From positions 1 to 5,275 of the forward strand of contig DASRVA010000013.1 in NCBI GenBank assembly GCA_035687745.1: 5,275 nucleotides of DNA. Reading direction: 5' to 3'. Below the pieces are notes generated by a model. It saw nothing but the letters and a program-made list of their open reading frames with translations, searched no databases and was not told the DNA's origin. Source of the DNA: DASRVA01 sp035687745. Its GTDB lineage: Bacteria > Gemmatimonadota > Gemmatimonadetes > JACCXV01 > JAHWKZ01. Of the stretch, positions 1-5,275 are shown piece by piece. Each line of letters starts with the position of its first letter. The first letter of the stretch is position 1. The translations under genes were made by a program, and so were the position numbers.

Positions 1-923
1 TGGGCCTGATGCCGATCCTGCCCGGCGAGGCGGCGCGGGCGCTCGACCTGGGCGTCGTCCCGGCGATCACCGGGCGCGCTCAGGCGGAGGCCGTGGCGGC
101 CGCCGCACGCGAAGCCGGCCGCACCGCGACCGTCCACGTCGAGGTCGACACGGGGATGGGTCGATGCGGGGTCTGGGACCGCGATTCCGTCGCGTTCGTC
201 GAAGCGCTCCGCGAATTGCCGGGCCTCGAGGTCGAGGGTATGTTCAGCCACTTCTCCAGCGCCGACGAGGCCGAGCGGGATCACACCGACCGCCAGCTCG
301 CGCGCTTCGACGCCGTGCTCTTGGCACTGGCCGAGCGCGGGTTCCACCCCCGCCATGTTCACGTCGCCAACAGCGCCGCGGCGCTCCGGTTCCGTGGAGC
401 GAGCCGGACGCTGGTGCGGCCGGGGATCGCGGTCTACGGTTCGGTCGAGGAGATCGCGACCGATCCAGGCGACCAGGGATCGGGGTTCGACGGGGCGGAG
501 TTCACCGCCGCGCTGAGCTGGCACGCGCGGGTGGTGGCGGTGAAGCGGCTTCCCGCGGGGGAGTCGGTCAGCTACCACCGTCTCTACGTGGCGCGCCGAG
601 AAGAAAGGATCGCGCTTCTGGGGGTGGGGTATGGAGATGGCTTGCCGTATGCGCTCTCGAACCGCGGCCACGCGCTCATCCGTGGTCGATCCGTCCCGAT
701 ACGCGGCGCGGTCTGCATGGACGTGACGATCGTGGACGCGACCCCGTTCCCGGACCTGGAACCCGGGGAGGTGGCGACCCTGATCGGCCGTCAGGCCGGC
801 GCGACCCGCTCTGTTGTCGACGTCGCCGTCGAGAGCGGGCTCTCTAGCTACGCCGTGTTCACCGGCATCACCGCGCGGGCAACCCGCCGGTACCGGAAGG
901 GAGACCAGGATGTCCGAGGGTGA
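1..923 (+). CDS. alr: Alanine racemase, 3' part (5' end outside window)
   Basis: This PLP enzyme interconverts L- and D-alanine in the cytoplasm, supplying D-Ala for peptidoglycan. The frame is open from the first complete codon at position 3, and the ATG at 9 lies inside the TIM barrel, so it is not the real start. About 306 residues are visible; roughly 75-80 N-terminal residues, including the PLP-binding Lys, are missing compared with the usual 360-380. Family signatures, counting from the ATG at 9, are DTGMGRCGV (47-55), MFSHFSSADE, ANSAAALRF, VRPGIAVYG, GYGDG (Tyr208, equivalent to the catalytic Tyr265 of the Geobacillus enzyme) and GAVCMD, which carries the C-terminal-domain Met-Asp. 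The residue two before DTG is Glu45, where the classical enzyme has a carbamylated Lys. The stop codon overlaps the next gene by 14 bp. The family call is secure; activity is inferred. Confidence 0.96.
   Translation, partial: GLMPILPGEAARALDLGVVPAITGRAQAEAVAAAAREAGRTATVHVEVDTGMGRCGVWDRDSVAFVEALRELPGLEVEGMFSHFSSADEAERDHTDRQLARFDAVLLALAERGFHPRHVHVANSAAALRFRGASRTLVRPGIAVYGSVEEIATDPGDQGSGFDGAEFTAALSWHARVVAVKRLPAGESVSYHRLYVARREERIALLGVGYGDGLPYALSNRGHALIRGRSVPIRGAVCMDVTIVDATPFPDLEPGEVATLIGRQAGATRSVVDVAVESGLSSYAVFTGITARATRRYRKGDQDVRG
897..903 (+). promoter_or_regulatory. Ribosome binding site of the DUF1844 gene
   Basis: AAGGGAG lies six bases before the ATG at 910, inside the last codons of alr. 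This purine-rich Shine-Dalgarno-like site is what selects 910 as the start, rather than the earlier in-frame ATG at 814 deep within alr. Confidence 0.65.
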
Positions 924-1371
924 GGGCAGGTTCCGCGAGCGCCGGTCGGCCCACGCGACGGAGGAGGAATCGCGCCCCGCGCCGGCCGCCGAGGCGCCGC
1001 CGGTCCGGGAGGAAAAGGACGGCCCCGGCCGGGAGCCGGGCGTGGTGATCGCGGCGGGCGCAGAGGCTCCCGCTCCCTCGGCCACGCCTCCCGAATCACC
1101 CCCGGCGGACACGGCCCCCGTTCACAAGGTTCCGGAAGCTCCCTTTTTCGACGTCGTCCAGTACATCGTCCTCAGGGCGAGCCAGTGCCTCGGCGAGATC
1201 CCCCTCGACGAAACCGGCGAGAGGCGGGTCCTGGCGCGCGAGGGGAAACAGTACATCGACCTTCTGTCGACGCTCCGTGAGCTCCTGCGGAACGAGCTGT
1301 CCCCGGAGGCGGCACGGGCTCTCGACGGGGTTCTCACCGATCTCCGGACCCGCTACCTGGAGCTCACGTGA
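910..1371 (+). CDS. DUF1844 domain protein with disordered N-terminus
   Basis: This 153-residue protein has no assigned biochemical function. Residues 1-77 are rich in Pro, Ala, Glu and Arg, look disordered, and probably act as a tail. From about residue 80 (FFDVVQYIVLRASQCLGEI) to the end it matches the DUF1844 pattern: a helix with a hydrophobic stretch, the LGEIP segment followed by an ETG turn, a KQYIDLLSTL helix resembling the family's K-Q-x-I-D-x-L, and a final helix ending LRTRYLEL. Most family members are around 100 residues with only a short N-terminal extension. There is no signal peptide or membrane segment, so a cytoplasmic location is likely. The ATG at 910 is chosen over 814 because it has a good ribosome site and overlaps alr by only 14 bp. 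The stop overlaps the cdd start (GTGA). The domain call is from memory of the family pattern. Confidence 0.8.
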   Translation: MSEGEGRFRERRSAHATEEESRPAPAAEAPPVREEKDGPGREPGVVIAAGAEAPAPSATPPESPPADTAPVHKVPEAPFFDVVQYIVLRASQCLGEIPLDETGERRVLAREGKQYIDLLSTLRELLRNELSPEAARALDGVLTDLRTRYLELT

Positions 1372-1775
1372 GCGCCGATTCCCTCGAGGAGCGGGCGATC
1401 GCCGCGCGCGCGCGTGCGTACGCCCCGTACTCCGGCTACAGGGTCGGGGCCGCCCTGGAGACCGAGGACGGGCGCGTGTTCGAAGGGTGCAACGTGGAAA
1501 ACGCCTCGTACTCGGTCACCTGCTGCGCGGAGCGGGTTGCCCTCTACAGCGCGGTGGCGGCCGGTGCGCGGAGCTTCCGGCGCCTGGTCGTCGTGGCCGG
1601 CGGGCCGACCGGGGGACCGACCCCGCATCCGTGCGGGGCCTGCCGGCAGGCCCTCAGCGAGCTCGCGCCGGACGACCTGCCGATCACCGTCGTCGCCGAC
1701 GGTGGAGGGCGCCACCGGTTCACGCTCGGGGAGCTCCTTCCGAAACCCTTCCGCATGGAGCCGGGACGGTCATGA
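1368..1775 (+). CDS. cdd: Cytidine deaminase (homotetrameric type)
   Basis: This 135-residue cytoplasmic zinc hydrolase deaminates cytidine and deoxycytidine to uridine and deoxyuridine in pyrimidine salvage or catabolism. The length fits the short tetrameric class (about 130-136 residues, Bacillus type). Visible signatures are YAPYSGYRVGAAL (18-30), GCNVENASY (40-48) with substrate-binding Asn42 and Glu44, CAER with zinc ligand Cys53 and proton-shuttle Glu55, and PCGACRQ with zinc ligands Cys89 and Cys92. No key residue is missing. The start is GTG at 1368, within a GTGA overlap with the DUF1844 stop and five bases after a GGAG; no ATG occurs before the essential N-terminal motif. Its stop overlaps the ATG of the vertex-protein gene (ATGA). 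The position between a DUF1844 gene and a microcompartment gene is unusual for cdd. Confidence 0.96.
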   Translation: MSADSLEERAIAARARAYAPYSGYRVGAALETEDGRVFEGCNVENASYSVTCCAERVALYSAVAAGARSFRRLVVVAGGPTGGPTPHPCGACRQALSELAPDDLPITVVADGGGRHRFTLGELLPKPFRMEPGRS

Positions 1776-2056
1776 AGATGGGACGCGTTGTCGGCAGCGT
1801 CGTGGCGACCCGGAAGGACGAGAAGCTGGAGGGTCTCAAGCTCCTGCTGGTGCGGGACCTGGACGTGGACCTGGCGCCCGAGAAGGGGTACATGGTGGCC
1901 GTCGACGCGGTCGGAGCGGGTGCGGGAGAGGTGGTGCTCTACGCCACCGGCAGCTCCGCCCGTCAGACCGGGCTGACCGATGGCCGGCCGGTGGACGCCG
2001 TCATCATGGCCATCGTCGACGAATACGACGTCGGCGCGGGGGTCGTCCGCACGTGA
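1772..2056 (+). CDS. EutN/CcmL-family microcompartment vertex protein (BMC-P)
   Basis: This 94-residue protein belongs to the family whose pentamers cap the vertices of bacterial microcompartments and carboxysomes. The diagnostic pattern is complete: GRVVGSVVATRKDEKLEGLK (4-23) followed by LLLV, VAVDAVGAGAGEVVL (42-56), the GSSAR loop (60-64) and PVDAVIMAIVDE (73-84). Length matches the usual 85-100 residues. The ATG at 1772 is preferred to the ATG at 1778 because family members typically have a two- or three-residue lead before the G-x-V-x-G strand, and because it overlaps the cdd stop by 4 bp. No BMC-H or BMC-T shell gene, aldehyde dehydrogenase or PduL-type gene is in this window. It could be a satellite gene of a microcompartment encoded elsewhere, or a repurposed stand-alone pentamer. 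The family call is secure; the cargo is unknown. Confidence 0.95.
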   Translation: MKMGRVVGSVVATRKDEKLEGLKLLLVRDLDVDLAPEKGYMVAVDAVGAGAGEVVLYATGSSARQTGLTDGRPVDAVIMAIVDEYDVGAGVVRT

Positions 2057-3285
2057 TGCGGAGCCTGGTCGCGGTCGTGACGCTGTGGACGGCAGCCTGC
2101 TCGGGAGACGGCGGAAGCCCGGTCGGAGACGATCTGCTGCCGGGCGGCGCGCTGGGCGGGGAGCTCGAGATCGTGACGGTGTCCGAGTTCGAGCTGGCCG
2201 AGGAGGTCTCGATCTTCCCGGCCGATCGCGGCGACGCGGATCGCGTCGTCATGGCCCACGAGTGGCCGGACCCGGCCGGCTTCGAGGCCCGTCCGCTGAT
2301 CCGGTTCTCGCTGACCGGGGCCGACAGCTTCCCCGACGACAGCGAGATCGTGGAGGCCTCGCTTCGGTTCCTGCTCGAGTCCATAGAAGAGCCCGTGGAG
2401 CTCGCCGTCCACCGGGTAACCGCCGCCTGGACCGAGGAGGCGGCCACCTGGGAGCGTCGCGACCTCGGCGTGCCGTGGGCCCTCCCCGGCGGCGACTTCG
2501 ATCCGGTTCCGCTCGCCGAGTTCACGATCCCGGGCACGGGAGAGCAGGACTCGGCCGCGGTCGACTCGATTAGCATCCCGCTGCCGGTCGAGCTGGTGGC
2601 CGGCTGGCTGGCCGGGGACGCCGGGAACGAAGGCCTCGTCCTCGTCCAGGAGACGCCGGGCGCGCGGGTCGAGTTCGTGTCACGGGGCGCCGGGGGCGTC
2701 AACGCCAACGGGCCCCGACTCGAGTTCGTCGTCCAGCTGTCCGCCCCCGGAAGCCCCGCCGCCGAGATCTCGATCCTGGCGCGGGAGGACACGTTCCTGG
2801 CGGATGGAGGCGGGGTGCCGGCCGGAGACCTGGTGGTGGGCGGCGGGGCGGAAATCCGCCGGCTCGTGCTCGTGCCCGACCTCGAGTCCCTGCCGGTCGG
2901 CACCGTGGTCGCCCGTGCCCAGCTCGTCCTGCCCGTGGAAGGGGTGAGCCTCCCCGGCGATTCCATCGCCTTCGTATCCGGCCGGGTGGCGAGCGAGTTT
3001 CTGGGCGACAAGACGATCCTCGCGACCCCGGCGGGGCAGGACTTCTACGGCCTCGCGCCGGTCGTCGCGGACAGCCTGCCGATCGACTCGCTGGTCTTCG
3101 AGAGCCCGTTCCTGACGCGGGTCATCCGGACCTGGCTGCGGGCCCCGGAGACCAACCGCGGGCTGTTCGTCATCCTGGCCAACGAGACGGCGGAGTTCGG
3201 CGCCGTGGGGTTCCCGGGGCCCGAGGCGCCTCCCGAGCGCAGGCCGCACCTCCGGCTCGTGCTCCTCCCGCCCGAGCGATCGTGA
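2056..3285 (+). CDS. Putative lipoprotein with two DNRLRE-like domains
   Basis: This 409-residue protein is of unknown function. The N-terminus has one Arg, a short hydrophobic stretch and LWTAAC (Cys15), a relaxed lipobox followed by a Gly/Ser-rich linker, so a lipid-anchored envelope protein is likely. The first domain, about residues 35-229, has RPLIRFSL (79-86), a strand-rich core with WTEEAATWERR (125-135), GWLAGDAGNEGLVL (183-196) and PRLEFVV. This order resembles the beta-sandwich DNRLRE (CBM96-like) domain. The second, about 238-409, repeats the plan: AREDTFLADGG, IRRLVLV, TWLRAPETNRGLFVIL (359-374) and a closing PHLRLVL, but lacks the WTE-x-TW motif. The start is ATG 2056, with GTG 2053 a close alternative; both overlap the previous stop, with only a weak GGGGG upstream. 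Carbohydrate or surface binding is a guess from the fold. Confidence 0.78.
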   Translation: MRSLVAVVTLWTAACSGDGGSPVGDDLLPGGALGGELEIVTVSEFELAEEVSIFPADRGDADRVVMAHEWPDPAGFEARPLIRFSLTGADSFPDDSEIVEASLRFLLESIEEPVELAVHRVTAAWTEEAATWERRDLGVPWALPGGDFDPVPLAEFTIPGTGEQDSAAVDSISIPLPVELVAGWLAGDAGNEGLVLVQETPGARVEFVSRGAGGVNANGPRLEFVVQLSAPGSPAAEISILAREDTFLADGGGVPAGDLVVGGGAEIRRLVLVPDLESLPVGTVVARAQLVLPVEGVSLPGDSIAFVSGRVASEFLGDKTILATPAGQDFYGLAPVVADSLPIDSLVFESPFLTRVIRTWLRAPETNRGLFVILANETAEFGAVGFPGPEAPPERRPHLRLVLLPPERS

Positions 3286-4478
3286 CGGGGCGGGTCTCGC
3301 GCCCGGCGTTCCCGGCGGCGCTCGCCTTCGCGGCCCTCCTCGCAGGCTCGCCCGCGTCCGCCCAGGAGAGCGTGTTCAACCTGCCCCTGCCGGGCCTGCC
3401 GGGGTCGGGCGAAAGCGTCCGGAGCCGCGGGATGGGCGGGACCGCCGCCGGTCTTCCCGGCGAGATCTTCTCGCTGGACAATCCGGCCTGGCTCGCCGAC
3501 TTCGAGCGCGCCGGTCTCTACCTGTCGCTCCTGGGCCAGCGGACGACGGCCGAGGACGTCGAGGCCTCCGGGGAGTTCGAGGACGTCGTGTTCCCGATGG
3601 CGCAGGCCGCCGTCCCCGGCTTCGGCGCCGTGATCGGCGTGGGCTACGCGCAGTACCTCGACTTCGACGCCGGAATCGAGTCCAGCTTCGTGTTCGAGGG
3701 GGACACTGTACCTGCCGGGCTCGAATCCGGGGGCGGGGTCGGCATGCTCTCTCCGTCGCTCTCCATGCGGCTGGACGAGCGAACCAGCGCCGGCCTCGCG
3801 CTGGACGTCTACCTGGGGTCCCGGGAGGTGGTGCGCTCCATATCGGTGCCCGAGCCGATCGGGACGAGCGACACCCTGGCCCGCGATTTCGGAGGCGTCG
3901 GCCTCGCGTTGGGGGTCGCGCGACACCTCGGGGAGAGCGCCCGCGTGGGGGTCGCCTACCGGCTGCGCCCCGACCTGAACAGCGAGGTGACGCGGGCCAT
4001 GGACCCGGACCTGATCGGCCGCGAGGCCGAGGTCCGCCTCCCCGACGAGCTCCTCGTGGAGGCCTCGGTACGCGTTTCGGACCGTCTCAGCATGGGTGCG
4101 GCCGCGCGCTGGGCCGGCTGGGAGGGAACGCGGGACGAGGATCTGGACGACACGACGACCGGCGTCGGAGACGCGCTCGATCTGGGAGGCGGCCTCGAGT
4201 TCGCCCCCCGGAGCCCGATCCTCTTCGTGATCGGCCCCGAGGCTCCGCTGCGGGTCGGGTACAGGTGGCGGAGGCTCCCGCTCCGGCTCGACGGCGAGCC
4301 CGTCTCGGAGTGGGCGTTGGGGCTCGGGTACAGCCGCGGGTTCAGCCGGCTGAGCCGGGTGGACGTGGCGGTGGAGATCGGAGGGCGCGGCGACGTCCAG
4401 GAGCACGGGGTGAGCGAGAAGTTCGTGAGGGTGGGGGTGGGGATGGCCGTGTTCGAGGTCTGGCGCCGCATCGATTAA
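3282..4478 (+). CDS. Outer-membrane beta-barrel protein, FadL/PorV-like
   Basis: This 398-residue protein is predicted to be exported and inserted in the outer membrane. Residues 1-27 form a Sec signal peptide with an AlaSerAla cleavage site before Gln28. Next comes SVRSRGMGGTAAGLPGEIFS (45-64) and LDNPAWLA, matching the N-terminal GMGG...NPA-x-L hallmark of FadL/PorV-type barrels. The rest alternates amphipathic strands with polar loops, for example SAGLALDVYLGS, ARVGVAYRLRPDL, LSMGAAARWAGW and SRVDVAVEIGGRG, and ends with KFVRVGVGMAVFEVWRRID, typical of the closing strand of such barrels. The start is GTG 3282 in a GTGA overlap with the lipoprotein stop and has no clear ribosome site, so translation is probably coupled. 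Pairing with a lipoprotein suggests a shared envelope role. Whether it transports hydrophobic compounds (FadL-like) or serves type IX-like secretion (PorV-like) cannot be told. Confidence 0.82.
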   Translation: MTGRVSRPAFPAALAFAALLAGSPASAQESVFNLPLPGLPGSGESVRSRGMGGTAAGLPGEIFSLDNPAWLADFERAGLYLSLLGQRTTAEDVEASGEFEDVVFPMAQAAVPGFGAVIGVGYAQYLDFDAGIESSFVFEGDTVPAGLESGGGVGMLSPSLSMRLDERTSAGLALDVYLGSREVVRSISVPEPIGTSDTLARDFGGVGLALGVARHLGESARVGVAYRLRPDLNSEVTRAMDPDLIGREAEVRLPDELLVEASVRVSDRLSMGAAARWAGWEGTRDEDLDDTTTGVGDALDLGGGLEFAPRSPILFVIGPEAPLRVGYRWRRLPLRLDGEPVSEWALGLGYSRGFSRLSRVDVAVEIGGRGDVQEHGVSEKFVRVGVGMAVFEVWRRID

Positions 4479-4482
4479 GCAC

Positions 4483-4601
4483 GGGCGCTGAAGATTGGCC
4501 GATATCTGCGTTGCCCTCCTTCGGCCGTCCTGCGGCGCACTAGGCAGTGCGCCTCGGCCGTCCTCAGTCGGGCGCCTTGATCTCGGCCACCTTGAGCGCC
4601 C
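4483..4601. repeat. 119-bp imperfect palindrome (REP/MITE-like or transcript-end structure)
   Basis: A long inverted repeat starts four bases after the barrel gene's TAA. Paired segments from outside in are 4483-4489 with 4595-4601 (7/7), 4491-4493 with 4591-4593 (3/3), 4496-4502 with 4583-4589 (7/7, TGGCCGA/TCGGCCA), 4504-4506 with 4579-4581 (3/3) and 4513-4516 with 4570-4573 (4/4). It is crowned by a perfect 8-bp hairpin at 4534-4553. An 11-base direct repeat, TCGGCCGTCCT, occurs at 4521-4531 and 4554-4564 on either side of the apical hairpin. No coding capacity and no obvious target-site duplication are seen. The size and symmetry suggest a dispersed intergenic palindrome, but copy number elsewhere cannot be judged from one window. 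Confidence 0.75.
4534..4553 (+). terminator. Apical 8-bp hairpin, possible terminator without U-tract
   Basis: GGCGCACT (4534-4541) and AGTGCGCC (4546-4553) pair perfectly around the loop AGGC. It sits about 55 bases after the last gene of the six-gene run. There is no T-run after it, so it is not a standard intrinsic terminator. It could stabilise the 3' end of the transcript or assist termination in a GC-rich genome. It is part of the larger palindrome. Confidence 0.35.
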
Positions 4602-4605
4602 TCCG

Positions 4606-4646
4606 GCGGTTGTCTTGAGCGCTCTTCGACGAGCGGCCACAACCGC
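4606..4646. repeat. Second intergenic stem-loop with alternative pairings
   Basis: GCGGTTGT (4606-4613) pairs perfectly with ACAACCGC (4639-4646). Inside, CGCTC (4620-4624) pairs with GAGCG (4631-4635) around loop TTCGAC. A competing hairpin is possible: GAGCGG (4631-4636) with CCGCTC (4643-4648), which would break the outer stem. The nine bases CTTGAGCGC occur at 4591-4599 and again at 4614-4622, linking this element to the right arm of the preceding palindrome. No T-run follows. Confidence 0.6.
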
Positions 4647-4663
4647 TCTCCGACGGTGAGCGT

Positions 4664-4692
4664 TTGACGACGATCTTGGAGCGGTCTAACTT
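4664..4692 (+). promoter_or_regulatory. secD: Possible sigma70-type promoter for secD
   Basis: TTGACG at 4664-4669 matches five of six bases of the -35 consensus. Downstream, TAACTT (4687-4692, 17-bp spacer, three of six matches) or TCTAAC (4685-4690, 15-bp spacer, four of six) could serve as -10. The local sequence is clearly more AT-rich than its surroundings up to about 4712. Initiation here would give a leader of about 65 bases before secD. The weak -10 keeps confidence modest. Confidence 0.4.
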
Positions 4693-4731
4693 CACGTTTT
4701 TCTGTCTATCAACCGGAACATCCTGCCCTGA

Positions 4732-4753
4732 CGGGGTCCGGAACGGATCCCCG
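4732..4753 (+). promoter_or_regulatory. GC-rich hairpin in the secD leader
   Basis: CGGGGTCCG (4732-4740) pairs with CGGATCCCCG (4744-4753) around loop GAA, giving nine base pairs with a single bulged T at 4748. It ends ten bases before the secD ATG and occupies the place where a Shine-Dalgarno site would be expected; no such site is visible there. It could modulate translation initiation, or be incidental in a GC-rich leader. Confidence 0.45.
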
Positions 4754-4763
4754 ACCCGACCGA

Positions 4764-5275
4764 ATGCGTCATGACCTGAGGATACGCTGGGCGATCGTGG
4801 CGTTCTCTCTCGCCGCCGCGGCCTGGTATTTGTGGCCCACCGTGCGCCTCTACACGATGTCGCCGGAGGACCGGCAGAACCTCGAGCAGAGCGATCCCGG
4901 CGCCTGGGACCGCCTGAAATCCCGCGCCATTCAGCTCGGTCTCGACCTGCAGGGCGGCATGCACCTCGTTCTCGAGCTCGACGAGACCGAGCGCTCCTTC
5001 AACGACGAGGAGCGTCGGGACGCGACCGATCGTGCGCTCGAGATCATCCGCAACCGCGTCGACCAGTTCGGTGTCTCCGAGCCGCTGATCCAGAAGGTCG
5101 GTGACGAGCGGATCATCGTGGAGCTCCCGGGCATCCAGGACCAGGAACGGGCCAAGGAGCTGGTCCAGCGGACGGCGTTCCTCGAGTTCCAGATGGTGGT
5201 CGACGGGCGGGAGCTGACCGACAGGCTCCGGGACGTCGACGCCGCCCTGGCCGGTCGGCCCGTCGCCGGCGGGCC
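4764..5275 (+). CDS. secD: Protein translocase subunit SecD, 5' part (runs off window)
   Basis: SecD partners SecF in the inner membrane and uses proton-motive force to pull proteins through SecYEG on the periplasmic side. The first 170 residues are visible. A short basic N-terminus precedes the first membrane helix (about 9-25). The periplasmic part begins near 30 and carries LGLDLQGGMHLVLELD (58-73), the strongest SecD signature, then RALEIIRNRVDQFGVSEPLI (90-109) and RIIVELPGI (116-124) of the P1 region. The frame stays open to the window end, so the P4-P1 continuation, the remaining five helices and secF, if present, lie beyond. ATG 4764 is chosen because no ATG, GTG or TTG lies in frame just upstream and it places the helix correctly; there is no clear ribosome site. 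yajC, often directly upstream of secD, is absent here. Confidence 0.96.
   Translation, partial: MRHDLRIRWAIVAFSLAAAAWYLWPTVRLYTMSPEDRQNLEQSDPGAWDRLKSRAIQLGLDLQGGMHLVLELDETERSFNDEERRDATDRALEIIRNRVDQFGVSEPLIQKVGDERIIVELPGIQDQERAKELVQRTAFLEFQMVVDGRELTDRLRDVDAALAGRPVAGG

Noticed and set aside
814..909. Earlier ATG for the DUF1844 gene
   Set aside because: It lies well within conserved alr C-terminal coding sequence and has no ribosome site, whereas 910 does.
1414..2055. Upstream extension of the lipoprotein frame back to an ATG at 1414
   Set aside because: It would run through cdd and the vertex gene in another frame with Arg/Gly-rich nonsense; the lipoprotein signal begins at 2053/2056.
2004..3011. 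335-codon minus-strand open frame opposite the lipoprotein gene
   Set aside because: Ser/Thr/Arg/Pro-rich composition without family motifs; it mirrors the codon bias of the sense gene.
3045..4640. 531-codon open frame on the minus strand opposite the barrel gene
   Set aside because: It is low-complexity Arg/Pro/Gly/His-rich translation with no recognisable domain, lies fully antisense to a well-supported gene, and is expected in very GC-rich coding DNA.
4479..4763. tRNA, CRISPR array or classical intrinsic terminator in the intergenic region
   Set aside because: No cloverleaf with T-loop signature, no regularly spaced repeats, and the only T-run (4696-4700) has no stem directly before it.
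4664..4774. 36-codon TTG-initiated frame overlapping the secD start, considered as an export-sensing leader peptide
   Set aside because: TTG start coinciding with the putative -35 box, no hydrophobic signal-like segment, and no typical arrest motif; most likely chance.
4692..4964. 90-codon minus-strand open frame across the secD start
   Set aside because: Antisense shadow of secD with no recognisable motif.

Overview
The window is GC-rich, bacterial, densely coded, and runs entirely on the + strand. A predicted outer-membrane beta-barrel, a predicted lipoprotein and SecD point to a diderm (Gram-negative-type) bacterium. The base composition and the mix of families (tandem DNRLRE-like domains, a FadL/PorV-like barrel, DUF1844, a stray microcompartment vertex protein) would fit lineages such as Gemmatimonadota, Eisenbacteria-like candidate phyla or myxobacteria. 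The sequence alone does not decide between them.

Positions 1-4478 hold six genes joined end to end, each start codon overlapping the stop of the gene before it: the 3' part of alr (alanine racemase, D-alanine for peptidoglycan), a DUF1844 protein, cdd (cytidine deaminase), a EutN/CcmL-family bacterial microcompartment vertex protein, a putative lipoprotein with two DNRLRE-like beta domains, and an outer-membrane beta-barrel of the FadL/PorV type. The overlaps are 14, 4, 4, 1 (or 4) and 4 bp, so this is almost certainly one transcript with coupled translation. The functions do not form one obvious pathway. The last two genes look like a cell-envelope pair. The cdd-vertex pair is the most thought-provoking, because pyrimidine deoxynucleoside breakdown leads through deoxyribose-5-phosphate to acetaldehyde, the type of intermediate that microcompartments contain.

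Positions 4479-4763 hold no convincing gene but are full of structure. A 119-bp imperfect palindrome (4483-4601) with a perfect 8-bp apical hairpin begins four bases after the barrel gene's stop codon. It is followed by a second stem-loop (4606-4646), a possible sigma70-type promoter (4664-4692) and a GC-rich hairpin (4732-4753) just before the next gene. The palindrome may be a dispersed REP/MITE-like repeat, a transcript-end structure, or both.

Position 4764 to the window end is the 5' part of secD, the start of a new transcription unit for the SecDF protein-export motor. No complete new system is visible. The best leads are the lone vertex protein fused operonically to cdd, the large intergenic palindrome, and a Glu in alanine racemase where the textbook enzyme has a carbamylated Lys.
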